Position numbers and translations under genes: made by a program. Below are positions 8,926 to 16,901 of a stretch of DNA of 64,000 bases, piece by piece. Each line of letters starts with the position of its first letter. Position 1 is the stretch's first letter. The stretch is from Rhizobium sp. BK376 (GTDB lineage: Bacteria > Pseudomonadota > Alphaproteobacteria > Rhizobiales > Rhizobiaceae): NCBI RefSeq assembly GCF_004341625.1, contig NZ_SLZG01000013.1, forward strand, positions 124,001 to 188,000. The letters run 5' to 3'. The notes under the pieces were generated by a model. That model did no database searches. It worked only from the letters and a program-made list of their open reading frames with translations, and had not been told where the DNA came from.

Positions 8926-9594
8926 CTAAAGATCGATGACATAGCCCTCCCCGCGAACGGTCCTGATCAGATCGCGCCCGACGAGATCGCGCAAGGTCTT
9001 GCGAAGGCGGGCGACATGAACGTCGACGGTCCGCAGATCGACGAAATTGCGCGCCGGCCAACCGGCGGCGACAATGTCGGCTCGGCTGAACACGCGGCCC
9101 GGAATGCCTGCAAGCAGCTTCACGATCCTATATTCGATCGGACTGATGTTCGCCGTCCGGCCGTCCAGGCCGACCTGCCGGGTCCCATCGTCAAATTGAA
9201 GCCGAATGGCCGGAAGTTCTGTTGCCCCCGGCGGGTGACCCTGCCGCGCGTGCAGATAGGCAAGCAGCTGTTCCGGTTTCATCGGGCGAATGAAGGTCTC
9301 GTCGACGGCGGACTTCAGCACCTCCACGTAGGGAACACCCTCGGCTACAAGGGCGACGACCGGCGCATGCGCCGCCGGCCCCTGGTCACGCAGTTGCCGT
9401 GACAGGTCCGACAGGATCGAGGATCCCGGCCGGCAGTCGATCAGCAGCGCAATGACATCGCCCTCATGGGCAAGTGCCATAGCTTGTTCGACAGTATCGG
9501 CGAAGACAGGGCCGAAGCCGGCGATTGACAACACGTGGGAAAGCAGGAGCACATAGTCCGCGTCGGCGGAAAGGATCGCAGCACGCGCTTTCAT
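8926..9594 (-). CDS. Orphan OmpR/PhoB-type response regulator with atypical receiver
   Basis: A 222-aa two-domain regulator. The N-terminal receiver-like domain (about 1-115) keeps the putative phosphoacceptor in ALLIDCRPG. However, the usual paired N-terminal acids read SADADY, and the conserved lysine before proline appears as arginine (TFIRPMKPEQL). The C-terminal winged-helix domain is canonical (ISPIEYRIVKLLAGIPGRVFSRADIVAAGWPARNFVDLRTVDVHVARLRKTL...IRTVRGEGYVIDL). No sensor kinase is adjacent. ATG 9594 has GCGAGG upstream. A GntR-type palindrome at 9740-9749 may place it in the regulon of the 2726-3436 regulator. It probably drives the oxoamine-synthase-like gene 121 bases downstream. 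Confidence 0.82.
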   Translation of the reverse strand: MKARAAILSADADYVLLLSHVLSIAGFGPVFADTVEQAMALAHEGDVIALLIDCRPGSSILSDLSRQLRDQGPAAHAPVVALVAEGVPYVEVLKSAVDETFIRPMKPEQLLAYLHARQGHPPGATELPAIRLQFDDGTRQVGLDGRTANISPIEYRIVKLLAGIPGRVFSRADIVAAGWPARNFVDLRTVDVHVARLRKTLRDLVGRDLIRTVRGEGYVIDL

Positions 9595-9739
9595 TTCATA
9601 CCTCGCTGAGGTTACCAAAAAACAGTACATTTTGATATTACAAAATAAGGCTGCAGATAGCAGGACGGCGTCGCATTCTGGCATGTTTCACTAAAAAAAC
9701 ACGCTTACCGCGATTCATACCCTCTTGTCATTCATTTTT

Positions 9740-9749
9740 TGTTGTAACA
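9740..9749. promoter_or_regulatory. Fourth copy of the GntR-type palindrome, TGTTGTAACA
   Basis: It is preceded by a T run exactly as at 3471 and sits 146 bases upstream of the response-regulator start, in an AT-rich stretch likely to hold the promoter. The match in motif and flank to three sites around the GntR gene 6 kb away supports a shared regulon. Function is inferred. Confidence 0.5.
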
Positions 9750-9881
9750 TAGTTGCTACCTGCACTGCCGATTGCGATTTGGACCGCCAAAGGACGGCAC
9801 GTGACCGTGACCCGCATGGGGGAAACGTCCGGCATGTCCAACCCGCAATAACCCGCGCCGGACGGTGACGGGATCAACGCA

Positions 9882-10196
9882 ATGTTTGCAGATGAAACAA
9901 ACCTCCCGCCGCCTGATGGCGGCGCGCTGAATGACGTGTTTTCGATCGAGACTGCGGCGCTTGCCGCGATGATCGCTTATGGCCCGCAGGCAAGAACGGC
10001 GGTCGCATGGTGTGGCATCCAGGCCAGATGTGCGGGCCGTCTTAGCGACTTTCGCTTCTGGGCACAGGTCTTTCGCTACCTGGGTCGCTCCGACGAACAG
10101 AATGCCATGAACTCGCCGGTTGACGGGAATCCGTCCGGCAGGGGTGATGATCGCGAAGCGTGGCCATCCGTCGAGCCGGGAGAGTCGCGGCATTGA
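9882..10196 (+). CDS. Small hypothetical protein
   Basis: A 104-aa open frame whose first ~68 residues read like a genuine protein (ALNDVFSIETAALAAMIAYGP, then AGRLSDFRFWAQVFRYLG). The tail is low complexity and could be a frameshifted 3' end. I see no strong ribosome-binding site and recognise no family. It starts 288 bases from the divergent response-regulator gene and could be a short rhizobial conserved protein or a relic. Confidence 0.35.
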   Translation: MFADETNLPPPDGGALNDVFSIETAALAAMIAYGPQARTAVAWCGIQARCAGRLSDFRFWAQVFRYLGRSDEQNAMNSPVDGNPSGRGDDREAWPSVEPGESRH

Positions 10197-10320
10197 TCGC
10201 CTTTTCCTTTTGAAACCCGCGTGGCAATACGAGGCACGACTGAGGTTTCCATGCCGGCGATCGGCCAGCGACGTCTCAAGGCCGCCGGCCAAATTGATCT
10301 GGATGGGACCTTGGACGCCC

Positions 10321-10722
10321 CTATTGATTGTCGACCGAATATTTCAGAGCGGTCAGGTCGCGGTTCAGATTTGCCCGCGCAACCTCGATCGTCGCCCTGC
10401 TGCATCCGGGCATCCCTCGACGTTGCTTGCGGACCGCCGCGTCCATGGTCTTCGCTATCGCCTCGTCATCGAGATTCGCGTCCATCCGAATGACATCCAG
10501 GATTGACTGCTTCAAACCTTCCGGTACGAGCGGCGTGTCGCAAGCGCGCGAACTTGCGACCAACCTGGCATAATCATGGACGGTGAGACGAAGATTGAAA
10601 TGGAGCTGGTCCGCCTGGGCATTGGCTGCCATGAACGCGACCCCGAACCCCACGACGGGAAGCATCATGGGCTTGAGTTTCAGCCGGCTGACGCCGAGGG
10701 CAATCGTCACCATGGTTTTCAT
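10321..10722 (-). CDS. Small exported protein of unknown function
   Basis: A 133-aa protein with a clear Sec-type signal peptide (about residues 1-37: basic start, hydrophobic MMLPVVGFGVAFMAANAQA, cleavage after AQA). The mature region is charged and probably helical, with two cysteines (residues about 61 and 102) that could pair in the periplasm. ATG 10722 is favoured over the in-frame ATG 10737 because GGAGCAGG precedes it. I do not recognise the family; the neighbours give no functional hint. Confidence 0.65.
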   Translation of the reverse strand: MKTMVTIALGVSRLKLKPMMLPVVGFGVAFMAANAQADQLHFNLRLTVHDYARLVASSRACDTPLVPEGLKQSILDVIRMDANLDDEAIAKTMDAAVRKQRRGMPGCSRATIEVARANLNRDLTALKYSVDNQ

Positions 10723-11420
10723 TTCCTGCTCCTGCATATCAACAAGGTGTCGTGCTCCGATTTAGCAAGTGCGAAACGCGAACGAAAATTAAAGCTTGGA
10801 AAGCTTTCGCTGATACAGCGACCGCAAATCATTGGATCGGTTGGCGGGACCACTGCGAACACGCGTGGTTACTGCCGGTAAATCGATGCTTTTTCGAAAG
10901 AAAAGGGGCATTTGTACGGCTGACAATTTCGATATCGAGCCAAGCCGAAACCGTCGCTCGATCAGACAGCGATTGGAGCGGCTGCTTCTTATCGGAGGGT
11001 GCCGTGTCCTCTCCATTTTCTTGCCCTCCGCGATTGATCCTGCTTCCTCGTCTTCTTTCGCGCAGCGATATACCCGCAGTCGGGGTGCCCAATGAGGAGA
11101 CAGCGACTCCATCTGCCCTCATTCTGATATCCAGCATAGGCGGTCCTGATGGATCCCGAGGCCCTGGGCGAAAATCAGCGGTATGTCATCATCAGCCACA
11201 CTGCAGATCCCAGCTGAGAACCGGCAGGATCCCGACCTCTGGCGGCACCGCTTCGATTGAAGAAGGACGGCCCGATAGATCTATCGGAACCAGCGCCGGA
11301 GTTCGGCACAGCCAGCGCCGACGCCAACTGCTCTATCTCAATTGCCGATCCGGCGTAACTGGAGCAAATCTGGTGGCAGGAGGGATTCCTGTTTTCTGCA
11401 AATCATGAGATTCTTCTTTC
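10723..11420. other. Gene-poor stretch before the IS66 element
   Basis: No convincing gene is seen in about 700 bases. It contains the second parS-like site (10912-10926) and a perfect 16-bp palindrome CCGATAGATCTATCGG at 11272-11287 of unknown meaning. Short open frames on both strands have no coding character that I recognise. Confidence 0.5.
10912..10926 (+). promoter_or_regulatory. Second parS-like site, TTGTACGGCTGACAA
   Basis: This 15-mer, within an 18-base identity CATTTGTACGGCTGACAA, repeats exactly the sequence lying between repA and repB at 16880-16897. It is an imperfect palindrome with TTGT and ACAA arms, as expected for a ParB-family binding site. It lies about 3.6 kb beyond the 3' end of repC, past an IS66-type element. 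Exact repetition in non-coding DNA of one replicon points to a centromere-like function. Confidence 0.55.
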
Positions 11421-13094
11421 ATGACGAAGCGCCGCCTGCCCATGGCCGAGCATGCCGACACGCTGTCGCTGAAGGCGCTGCGCGAGCTTGTGACGGGTTT
11501 GGTGGATCGGGCTGATCGGGCGGACGCCCGGATTGAGAAGCTCGAGGCTGAGAACCAGAGGCTTCGGGATGAGAACGACCAGCTCAGGCTCGAAAACACC
11601 CGGCTGAAGGTCGACAACCAGCTTCTGCGCGACGAGATTGCGCGGCTGAAAAACCTGCCGCCGCGCCCACCCTTCAGACCGTCGGGAATGGAAAAGGCAA
11701 CGGGTGACAAGACGCTCACCGGCAAGGATCCGGCACCCAGACCGCGAGGGCCGAAGAACGATACGAAGCGGGTAACGCGTGAAGAGGTGCTGCCTGTCAG
11801 TGTACCGCCGGGATCGCGCTTCAAGGGCTACAAGGACTGCTTCGTGCGGGATCTGGTGTTGCGGGTCGAGGTGGTTCGTTACCGTCGGGAATGCTGGGTG
11901 ACGCCCGAGGGAGACACCATCATCGCGCCGCTGCCTGCGGGGATACGAGGTGGCTTTGGGGCCAATCTGCGGCGGTTTTGTCTGATGCTGCATGCGCATG
12001 GCCAGGTCACGACGCAGCGAATGACGACGTTGCTCAACGACGTCGGTGTGGAGATCTCCAAACGCCAGGTGGTGCGGTTCCTGACAGAACGGCTGGACGG
12101 CTTTCATGCGGAGGATGCCGCCGTGCTGCATGCCGGCCTCGTCTCGGCGCCCTATGTGACGGTCGACGACACCGGTGCCCGTCACGCCAGCCGCAATTTT
12201 CATACGACGCATATCGGCGGTGAGCATTTCACCGCATTTCGCACGACGTCCTCGAAGTCGCGACTGAACTTCCTGGCGCTGCTGCGCGGCAACTATCAGG
12301 ACTACGTCCTCAACGATGCCGCCTTCGCTTTTCTCGAAGACCGGCAGGTGGACCCTGTTCTTCTGGCGCCGCTGCAGAGGCAGGAACCGCAGCGGTTTGC
12401 CAATCAGGTTCCGTTTCTCCAGCACCTCGCCGAACATGGTATCGACATCTTCGACACGGAGACGCTCCGGCCCTTCGCCGAGGCCGGCATATGGGGTGCC
12501 ATCCGCCACCATGGCCTGGTCGGCAATGCAGTGATCGTCTCCGACGATGCCGGGCAGTTTCGCGTCGGTACCCACGCACTGTGCTGGGTCCACGCCGAAC
12601 GGCTTTTGCACAAGCTGATGCCGGCGACGCCGCGCCAGGTAAAACACGTCGAAACCCTGCGCGAGCTGATCTGGCTCTTTTACAAGCAGCTGAAAAACTA
12701 CCAGCGAAGTCCAGGCCCGCGTGCAGCTCAAGGTCTTCAGGTCCGGTTCGATCGGATTTTCTCCATCCGCACCGGCTATGGCGATCTCGACAAATTGCTG
12801 TTTCGGCTGAGGCGCCGCAAGCCGGAACTGCTGCGCGTTCTGGAGCGGCCCGAGATCCCGCTCCACACCAATGCGTCGGAACGCGATCTGCGTGGCTTTG
12901 TCATCAAGCGGAAGATTTCCGGAGGGACGGTCAGTCGCAACGGGCGGCTGGCACGCGACAGCATGCTGGGCCTTTCGAAGACCTGCCAGAAGCTCGGCCT
13001 GTCGTTCTGGCGCTATCTCGGCGATCGGTTGGGGATCGGCACATCGCACCCAACCATTCCCCCATTGGCCACGATGATCGTTGCCAGATCCTGA
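11421..13094 (+). CDS. IS66-family transposase (TnpC-type, single ORF)
   Basis: A 557-aa transposase. It has an N-terminal coiled coil (about residues 25-80, IEKLEAENQRLRDENDQLRLENTRLK), a basic linker, and the DDE core with YVTVDDTGARH, IVSDDAGQF, HALCWVHAERLLHKL and the IS66 hallmark HTNASERDLRGFVIKRKISGG carrying the last acidic residue. The frame is intact, so the enzyme may be active. No tnpA or tnpB accompanies it, as in single-gene IS66 subgroups. I could not define terminal inverted repeats or a target duplication, so only the gene is delimited. Confidence 0.9.
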   Translation: MTKRRLPMAEHADTLSLKALRELVTGLVDRADRADARIEKLEAENQRLRDENDQLRLENTRLKVDNQLLRDEIARLKNLPPRPPFRPSGMEKATGDKTLTGKDPAPRPRGPKNDTKRVTREEVLPVSVPPGSRFKGYKDCFVRDLVLRVEVVRYRRECWVTPEGDTIIAPLPAGIRGGFGANLRRFCLMLHAHGQVTTQRMTTLLNDVGVEISKRQVVRFLTERLDGFHAEDAAVLHAGLVSAPYVTVDDTGARHASRNFHTTHIGGEHFTAFRTTSSKSRLNFLALLRGNYQDYVLNDAAFAFLEDRQVDPVLLAPLQRQEPQRFANQVPFLQHLAEHGIDIFDTETLRPFAEAGIWGAIRHHGLVGNAVIVSDDAGQFRVGTHALCWVHAERLLHKLMPATPRQVKHVETLRELIWLFYKQLKNYQRSPGPRAAQGLQVRFDRIFSIRTGYGDLDKLLFRLRRRKPELLRVLERPEIPLHTNASERDLRGFVIKRKISGGTVSRNGRLARDSMLGLSKTCQKLGLSFWRYLGDRLGIGTSHPTIPPLATMIVARS

Positions 13095-13099
13095 GCGCA

Positions 13100-13447
13100 T
13101 CACCGACGGTCTGGCCTTGGGAAGGACACGACCTTACCGTCCTCGGACTGTATAGGACCGGTAGTATCGAGCACGTGGGCGCCGGTGGGTTTCAGCAATG
13201 TCGGCGATACATTCCATTGACGGTTATCATCGGCATGCACCGTCACCGTCTTCTTGTTGCGGCGAATGACGACACCCCGGACCAGGACGCCGCCAGGGCC
13301 TTCAAACTCCACGCCGCTGCCCACCCTGATGCCTTGAAGGGCGGCCGTGGTTCGCTGGTGATGCAAAACCTGCAGACGCTCAACGATGCGCGCGTTGAGT
13401 TCGATGAGGGTTGCCTCGTCAAGGCTGTCGATATCGATCTGCCGCAT
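13100..13447 (-). CDS. Hypothetical protein with small beta-rich domain
   Basis: A 115-aa protein with a helical N-terminus (DSLDEATLIELNARIVERLQVLH) and a compact KOW/SH3-like stretch (IRVGSGVEFEGPGGVLVRGVVIRRNKKTVTVHADDNRQWNVSPTLLKP). The start has GGCGGAGCAA upstream, a good ribosome-binding site. It is convergent with the IS66 transposase, stops 5 bases apart, and may be passenger or flanking DNA. The sequence suggests nucleic-acid or ribosome-associated binding, but that is only a fold impression. Confidence 0.6.
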   Translation of the reverse strand: MRQIDIDSLDEATLIELNARIVERLQVLHHQRTTAALQGIRVGSGVEFEGPGGVLVRGVVIRRNKKTVTVHADDNRQWNVSPTLLKPTGAHVLDTTGPIQSEDGKVVSFPRPDRR

Positions 13448-14483
13448 TTGCTCCGCCCTACTCTCCTGTTGATCGTCAAAGCCACCATGCCAATCTCCAC
13501 TTCAGGAGACAAGCTGATGCCTGCGATCGACTTGTTTTCGAGCACTGCCACCAAATCAGCCCCGCTTACGATCCGGCCGTCTGCGCGACAAAAAGCGCTC
13601 AGTCAGCAACATACTCTTAAGGTTAACAAAAATTCGGAAACGGAAGCTAAGTGCCGGTTCATTTCCGTCATCCATACACATAGAAAGGGAGAGTTTGAGA
13701 CATCGTGTCCGGCGCATCCAGGAGAATATCGTGACGAATCTTCAGGGCGATTCGGATTGGCGCTGTCGAAGAATCGCCCTGTTCGCTACCGGATGTCAAG
13801 GATTCGCTTTTAGAGTGAGACACGAGGATCCTTCGCCTTCACGTGATCGGCCGGAATGATCTCTGCCCACCGTGGGGAATTCAGCGGATGGCTCGGAAAG
13901 ACCGAAAGCACTGCCAAGGTCGACGCACCCGACCGATCAATGTCGGTTCCAGCCGATCGCGCACCCTGGGGTACGGGCCGCAACCGGCGTCCTCTTCTCC
14001 TCTGCGTCACGACATTTTCTTGTCGCGTATCCCGCGTGCGGTCTCGGGCGCCGACGACCTCGACCCGGCTACCACAGGGATCGCGGAAGTCGAGAAATGG
14101 CACAGGAAGAGGGAGGCGGCCTCGCAAGCTTCCTGCCCGCCATCCCATTCAAACCCGTTCGCGCTGCCCATGAGGGAAAAACGATCGGTCAGGCACAACG
14201 GCTGAAATCGTGGTCTTCCCGATTGCCGAGCCCCCTCGCCTCTTCCGAAGAGATCCTCAGCGCCAACCCTTTGTCCACGAGGCTGAGGACTGCCGTCGAC
14301 GATGCTCGGGTCCCTGCCGGGGAGATGATACGCCTGGGCAGAATGGAGCCCCGACTGCCCGCAGGGTCGATACGACCGTCGCTGCTAGAATGCGTTACGC
14401 TTAACGAAATCCCCTGTACAGAAGCAAAAGAGGCGCTCCGTTCCGCAAGTGATTTCCGCCTATGGTTCCTTGCCGTCTCTTAT
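13448..14483. other. About 1 kb without an intact gene
   Basis: Between the small KOW-like gene and repC I find no gene with a start, coding character and a family resemblance together. A long plus-strand frame (13872-14921) runs antisense into repC and looks non-coding. A possible VOC-family relic lies at about 13990-14130 on the minus strand. The rest reads as eroded DNA downstream of the replication cassette. Confidence 0.45.
13990..14130 (-). pseudogene. Possible relic of a VOC (glyoxalase/bleomycin-resistance) protein
   Basis: The minus-strand segment LPVPFLDFRDPCGSRVEVV resembles the C-terminal metal-ligand strand of VOC-superfamily proteins (typically FLDFRDPWGNRxxVV). No upstream part of such a protein is readable in the same frame. 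The downstream frame runs into low-complexity arginine-rich translation. This rests on one short motif, so chance similarity is possible. Confidence 0.25.
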
Positions 14484-15695
14484 TCAGCCCGTCCTTGCTG
14501 TTACTGGACGGGAGTGCATCAGCGCCATCAGCATCGGGCCAAGCGAGAATTCGCCCCGCTCTGCCCGCCGTGTGAGGTCGCGGAGGTAGCCGCCGGCCGA
14601 CTGGATGTGGCCTGCTCGTTCAAGGATGCAGGCAACGACCGCCGCGGCATTTTCCGGACCCATGACATCGCAGGCATCCCGGTAGGCCGACGGACTGATG
14701 GTCAGCATGCTTCGGACGACGACGGCCGCCGCCATCAGGTCGCGCCAGCTGCTGATCGTCCCACTTGGGCCGTAATCGACAATATCAGGGCAGGCGGTCA
14801 GCACCATGGACAAGGGGAAAGCTTTCAGCGGCTCATGCCGACGCTGCGGCTTTGTCTCAGTTTGCGCTGCCTGCTTCGTTTCGAAGCCTGGTTCAAGTTC
14901 AGATTTAGATTCGGGATGTGAATTCTGTAGGTGCCGCTCAATTTGGGCATCATTGGCGCTTGGATTTTCAACAATTAGCTGATTTTCCAAAAGGTTGATG
15001 ATGTCCTCACGCAAGATCGACATTTCCTCGGCAATATCTGTGACCGTTGCGAGGAGAGGATGGCGTGGCAGCCGCGCAACAAGTGCCAGGAACTGCGCTT
15101 CGATAACCGCCCAATGTCCAGCGGCACCTTCCTCGATCGCCGCACTGATCAGCTTGCGGACATCGCGGCGCAGGAGCGTCAGCCGCTCGCGGGCAAGCCT
15201 CAGTACTTTGCGCTTAGCGGAGACGTCCTCGGCGATTGCCGCGAACTCGGCATGGCGCGAGACGAGGGGGCTCAGATCAAAGCCGAAAGCCGTCTCAAGC
15301 GCGCCGGCCTTGTCGCGCCTGGCGTAGCGCTTTCCGTTCGGGCTGTCGTTGCGGATGATCAGACCGGTTTCGACGAGGATCGCAAGATGGCGCCGCAGGG
15401 TCGCACCGGACATGCCGTTAGCGCGCAGCGACAGCTGGACGTTGGAGGGAAAGACCACCAGCGGATGCCCACCCGTCAGCTCCTGTTCGGGATGAAAGGA
15501 CAAAAGCGCGTTGAGGATTGCGAGTGAGCGGTCGGTCACCCCCAGTCGTTCACGGCATTCGCAGATGTCGCGATAGACACGCCACTTGTCGATCGACACG
15601 TCCGCCGGCGCATCTCTGTTTTGCAATTGCCCTTTTACCAGGGCAAGCGTCATCGGCCGCCGCCCGAAGGGCGTCGATACACTTCCGCTCTGCAT
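14484..15695 (-). CDS. repC: Replication initiator RepC
   Basis: A 403-aa plasmid replication initiator of the alphaproteobacterial repABC family. The N-terminal winged-helix domain is visible (VTDRSLAILNALLSFHPEQELTGGHPLVVFPSNVQLSLRANGMSGATLRRHLAILVETGLIIRNDSPNGKRYARR). The C-terminal domain follows after a variable linker (DIVDYGPSGTISSWRDLMAAAVVVRSMLTISPSAYRDACDVMGPENAAAVVACILERAGHIQSAGGYLRDLTRRAERGEFSLGPM). In this family the origin is normally inside repC. The start 15695 has AAGGTGACGGAAC upstream. It is separated from repB by 163 bases holding the counter-transcribed RNA that should limit its expression. Full length and intact. Confidence 0.95.
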   Translation of the reverse strand: MQSGSVSTPFGRRPMTLALVKGQLQNRDAPADVSIDKWRVYRDICECRERLGVTDRSLAILNALLSFHPEQELTGGHPLVVFPSNVQLSLRANGMSGATLRRHLAILVETGLIIRNDSPNGKRYARRDKAGALETAFGFDLSPLVSRHAEFAAIAEDVSAKRKVLRLARERLTLLRRDVRKLISAAIEEGAAGHWAVIEAQFLALVARLPRHPLLATVTDIAEEMSILREDIINLLENQLIVENPSANDAQIERHLQNSHPESKSELEPGFETKQAAQTETKPQRRHEPLKAFPLSMVLTACPDIVDYGPSGTISSWRDLMAAAVVVRSMLTISPSAYRDACDVMGPENAAAVVACILERAGHIQSAGGYLRDLTRRAERGEFSLGPMLMALMHSRPVTARTG

Positions 15696-15754
15696 GTTCC
15701 GTCACCTTTTCAAAAGGCAAAAGACATCAGCTCGCCGAAACGGCGCAAAGATCC

Positions 15755-15783
15755 TTGACAGCGATTCTCGGAAGTGCGATTCT
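15755..15783 (+). promoter_or_regulatory. Predicted ctRNA promoter
   Basis: TTGACA at 15755-15760, a 17-base spacer and GATTCT at 15778-15783 form a sigma70-like promoter on the strand opposite to repABC, at the position where ctRNA promoters occur in this plasmid family. The -35 is consensus and the -10 is weak. Confidence 0.6.
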
Positions 15784-15789
15784 CAGAGT

Positions 15790-15845
15790 TGCCTAGACTA
15801 TGAGGAAAGCTTCCGTTGCGGTTTCGTGCGGGGGCTTTTTTCTTT
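15790..15845 (+). ncRNA. Counter-transcribed antisense RNA (ctRNA/IncA) of the repABC cassette
   Basis: The repB-repC spacer encodes, on the opposite strand, a short RNA of about 55 nt. It would start a few bases after the predicted -10 element and end at an intrinsic terminator. The terminator stem is AAGCTTCCG (15807-15815) pairing with CGGGGGCTT (15829-15837, two G-U pairs), followed by a T-rich tract. In repABC plasmids this RNA pairs with the repC leader, represses repC and is a strong incompatibility determinant. Ends are predicted only from sequence. Confidence 0.75.
15807..15845 (+). terminator. Intrinsic terminator of the ctRNA
   Basis: A 9-bp stem (15807-15815 with 15829-15837) encloses a 13-base loop and is followed by TTTTTTCTTTT. 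On the opposite strand the same hairpin would form in the repC leader and could act in the attenuation known for this family. Confidence 0.75.
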
Positions 15846-15858
15846 TGCGGGTTAGCTC

Positions 15859-16827
15859 CTAGTTGTTTTCGGTGTCCCGTCTGAACTCTTCGTAGAGACG
15901 ATCAATGTTGTCTGCGAGATAGCGGCCGAATTTTCCGGCATTCTTGGCCTTTAGTGCCACCGTATAGGTCTTGCCGGACGGCTTGAACTGAGCGGCAAGC
16001 GCCTTGTCGCCGGCTTCCCAGGCGGACCCCGCCGTTGCCGTCCGCTTTGGCGCCGCCTTCAATTGCTTCACCAGCGCGTCGAACCGGACATCGGCTCCGG
16101 CCGAGCGAAACGCTGCTTCGCCGATGAAGGCCATCGCCTTTTCGCTGTTGGAAGGCCGTTCCAGGAGTTGCGCGAGATCGATCCAGCGATCGCGTCCGAC
16201 GGATTTGGCCGGACCGATGGCGGCAATGACCTCCGCCGGCACCCGCGAGGTGACCGACAGCATGCGCGTCAGCATCGGTGCGTCGATGGCAAGCGCGACC
16301 TGGACGATCGCCCGATCGTAACCAAGGCCCACGAGGCGGTCGGCAAAGGCGGCGCGCTCGATGAAGGACAGGTTTTCGCGGGCAGAGTTTTCCTGGCCCT
16401 GCGCGATCACATGGCCGATATCGTCGATCTGCTTGACGATTGCCCTGACCGGCTTTGCCAAAAGCTTCGCCGCCCGCACGCGCCGATGGCCGAAGACCAG
16501 CTGATAGCGGCCCACGAGGCTTGGGTGAGGGCGCACTAGAACCGGAGTGTCCTGTCCGCGCTCGCGGATGGCTGCGACCAGTTCCTCGAAGGCCTGGTCG
16601 TCACCCTCCATGCGGTCGGAGACGAAGGAGGCATCGACCAGGTCTGGATCGAGCTCGACGACCGTCTCGCCCTGCAGCTGGTCGACAAGGGCTGCCTTTT
16701 CCGCAAGCTCACTCAGCGAGCTGATCATCGAGCGCGACGCGCCACGGCTGGCATAGCCGTTGGCCACCGGACGGCCGGATTTCGCATCGGCCTGGGTGAT
16801 TCCAAGCAGAACGTCACGCCGTGCCAT
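15859..16827 (-). CDS. repB: Plasmid partition protein RepB (ParB family)
   Basis: A 322-aa ParB-like centromere-binding protein. The N-terminal part has the ParB/Srx nuclease-like region (VLVRPHPSLVGRYQLVFGHRRVRAAKLLAKPVRAIVKQI), then the conserved QGQENSARENLSFIERAAFADRLV box and an HTH (DRAIVQVALAIDAPMLTRMLSVTSRVPAEVIAAIG). The C-terminus probably dimerises. ATG 16827 has GGGAGGGATCGC upstream. It sits 74 bases after repA with the parS-like site in the gap, and with RepA should partition the replicon and autoregulate the operon. Intact. Confidence 0.95.
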   Translation of the reverse strand: MARRDVLLGITQADAKSGRPVANGYASRGASRSMISSLSELAEKAALVDQLQGETVVELDPDLVDASFVSDRMEGDDQAFEELVAAIRERGQDTPVLVRPHPSLVGRYQLVFGHRRVRAAKLLAKPVRAIVKQIDDIGHVIAQGQENSARENLSFIERAAFADRLVGLGYDRAIVQVALAIDAPMLTRMLSVTSRVPAEVIAAIGPAKSVGRDRWIDLAQLLERPSNSEKAMAFIGEAAFRSAGADVRFDALVKQLKAAPKRTATAGSAWEAGDKALAAQFKPSGKTYTVALKAKNAGKFGRYLADNIDRLYEEFRRDTENN

Positions 16828-16882
16828 GCGATCCCTCCCCGATTCGCTCTAAAACGCTGATTTTCTTTGAAAAAATGTCCAT

Positions 16883-16897
16883 TTGTACGGCTGACAA
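16883..16897 (+). promoter_or_regulatory. Predicted parS site between repA and repB
   Basis: TTGTACGGCTGACAA is an imperfect palindrome (TTGT/ACAA arms). On the minus strand it reads GTTGTCAGCCGTACAA when extended by one base. That resembles the GTT-N4-GC-N4-AAC pattern reported for repABC parS sites, with mismatches in the last arm. Centromeres between repA and repB are known in this family. The exact repeat at 10912-10926 strengthens the call. Confidence 0.65.
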
Positions 16898-16901
16898 CCT
16901 C

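Noticed and set aside
11403..13103. 566-codon minus-strand open frame opposite the IS66 transposase
   Set aside because: The plus strand carries all IS66 motifs. The minus frame has no recognisable domain and is a by-product of high GC at third positions.
13872..14921. 349-codon plus-strand frame entering repC
   Set aside because: Overlaps repC antisense and has a composition unlike a protein; no ribosome-binding site.
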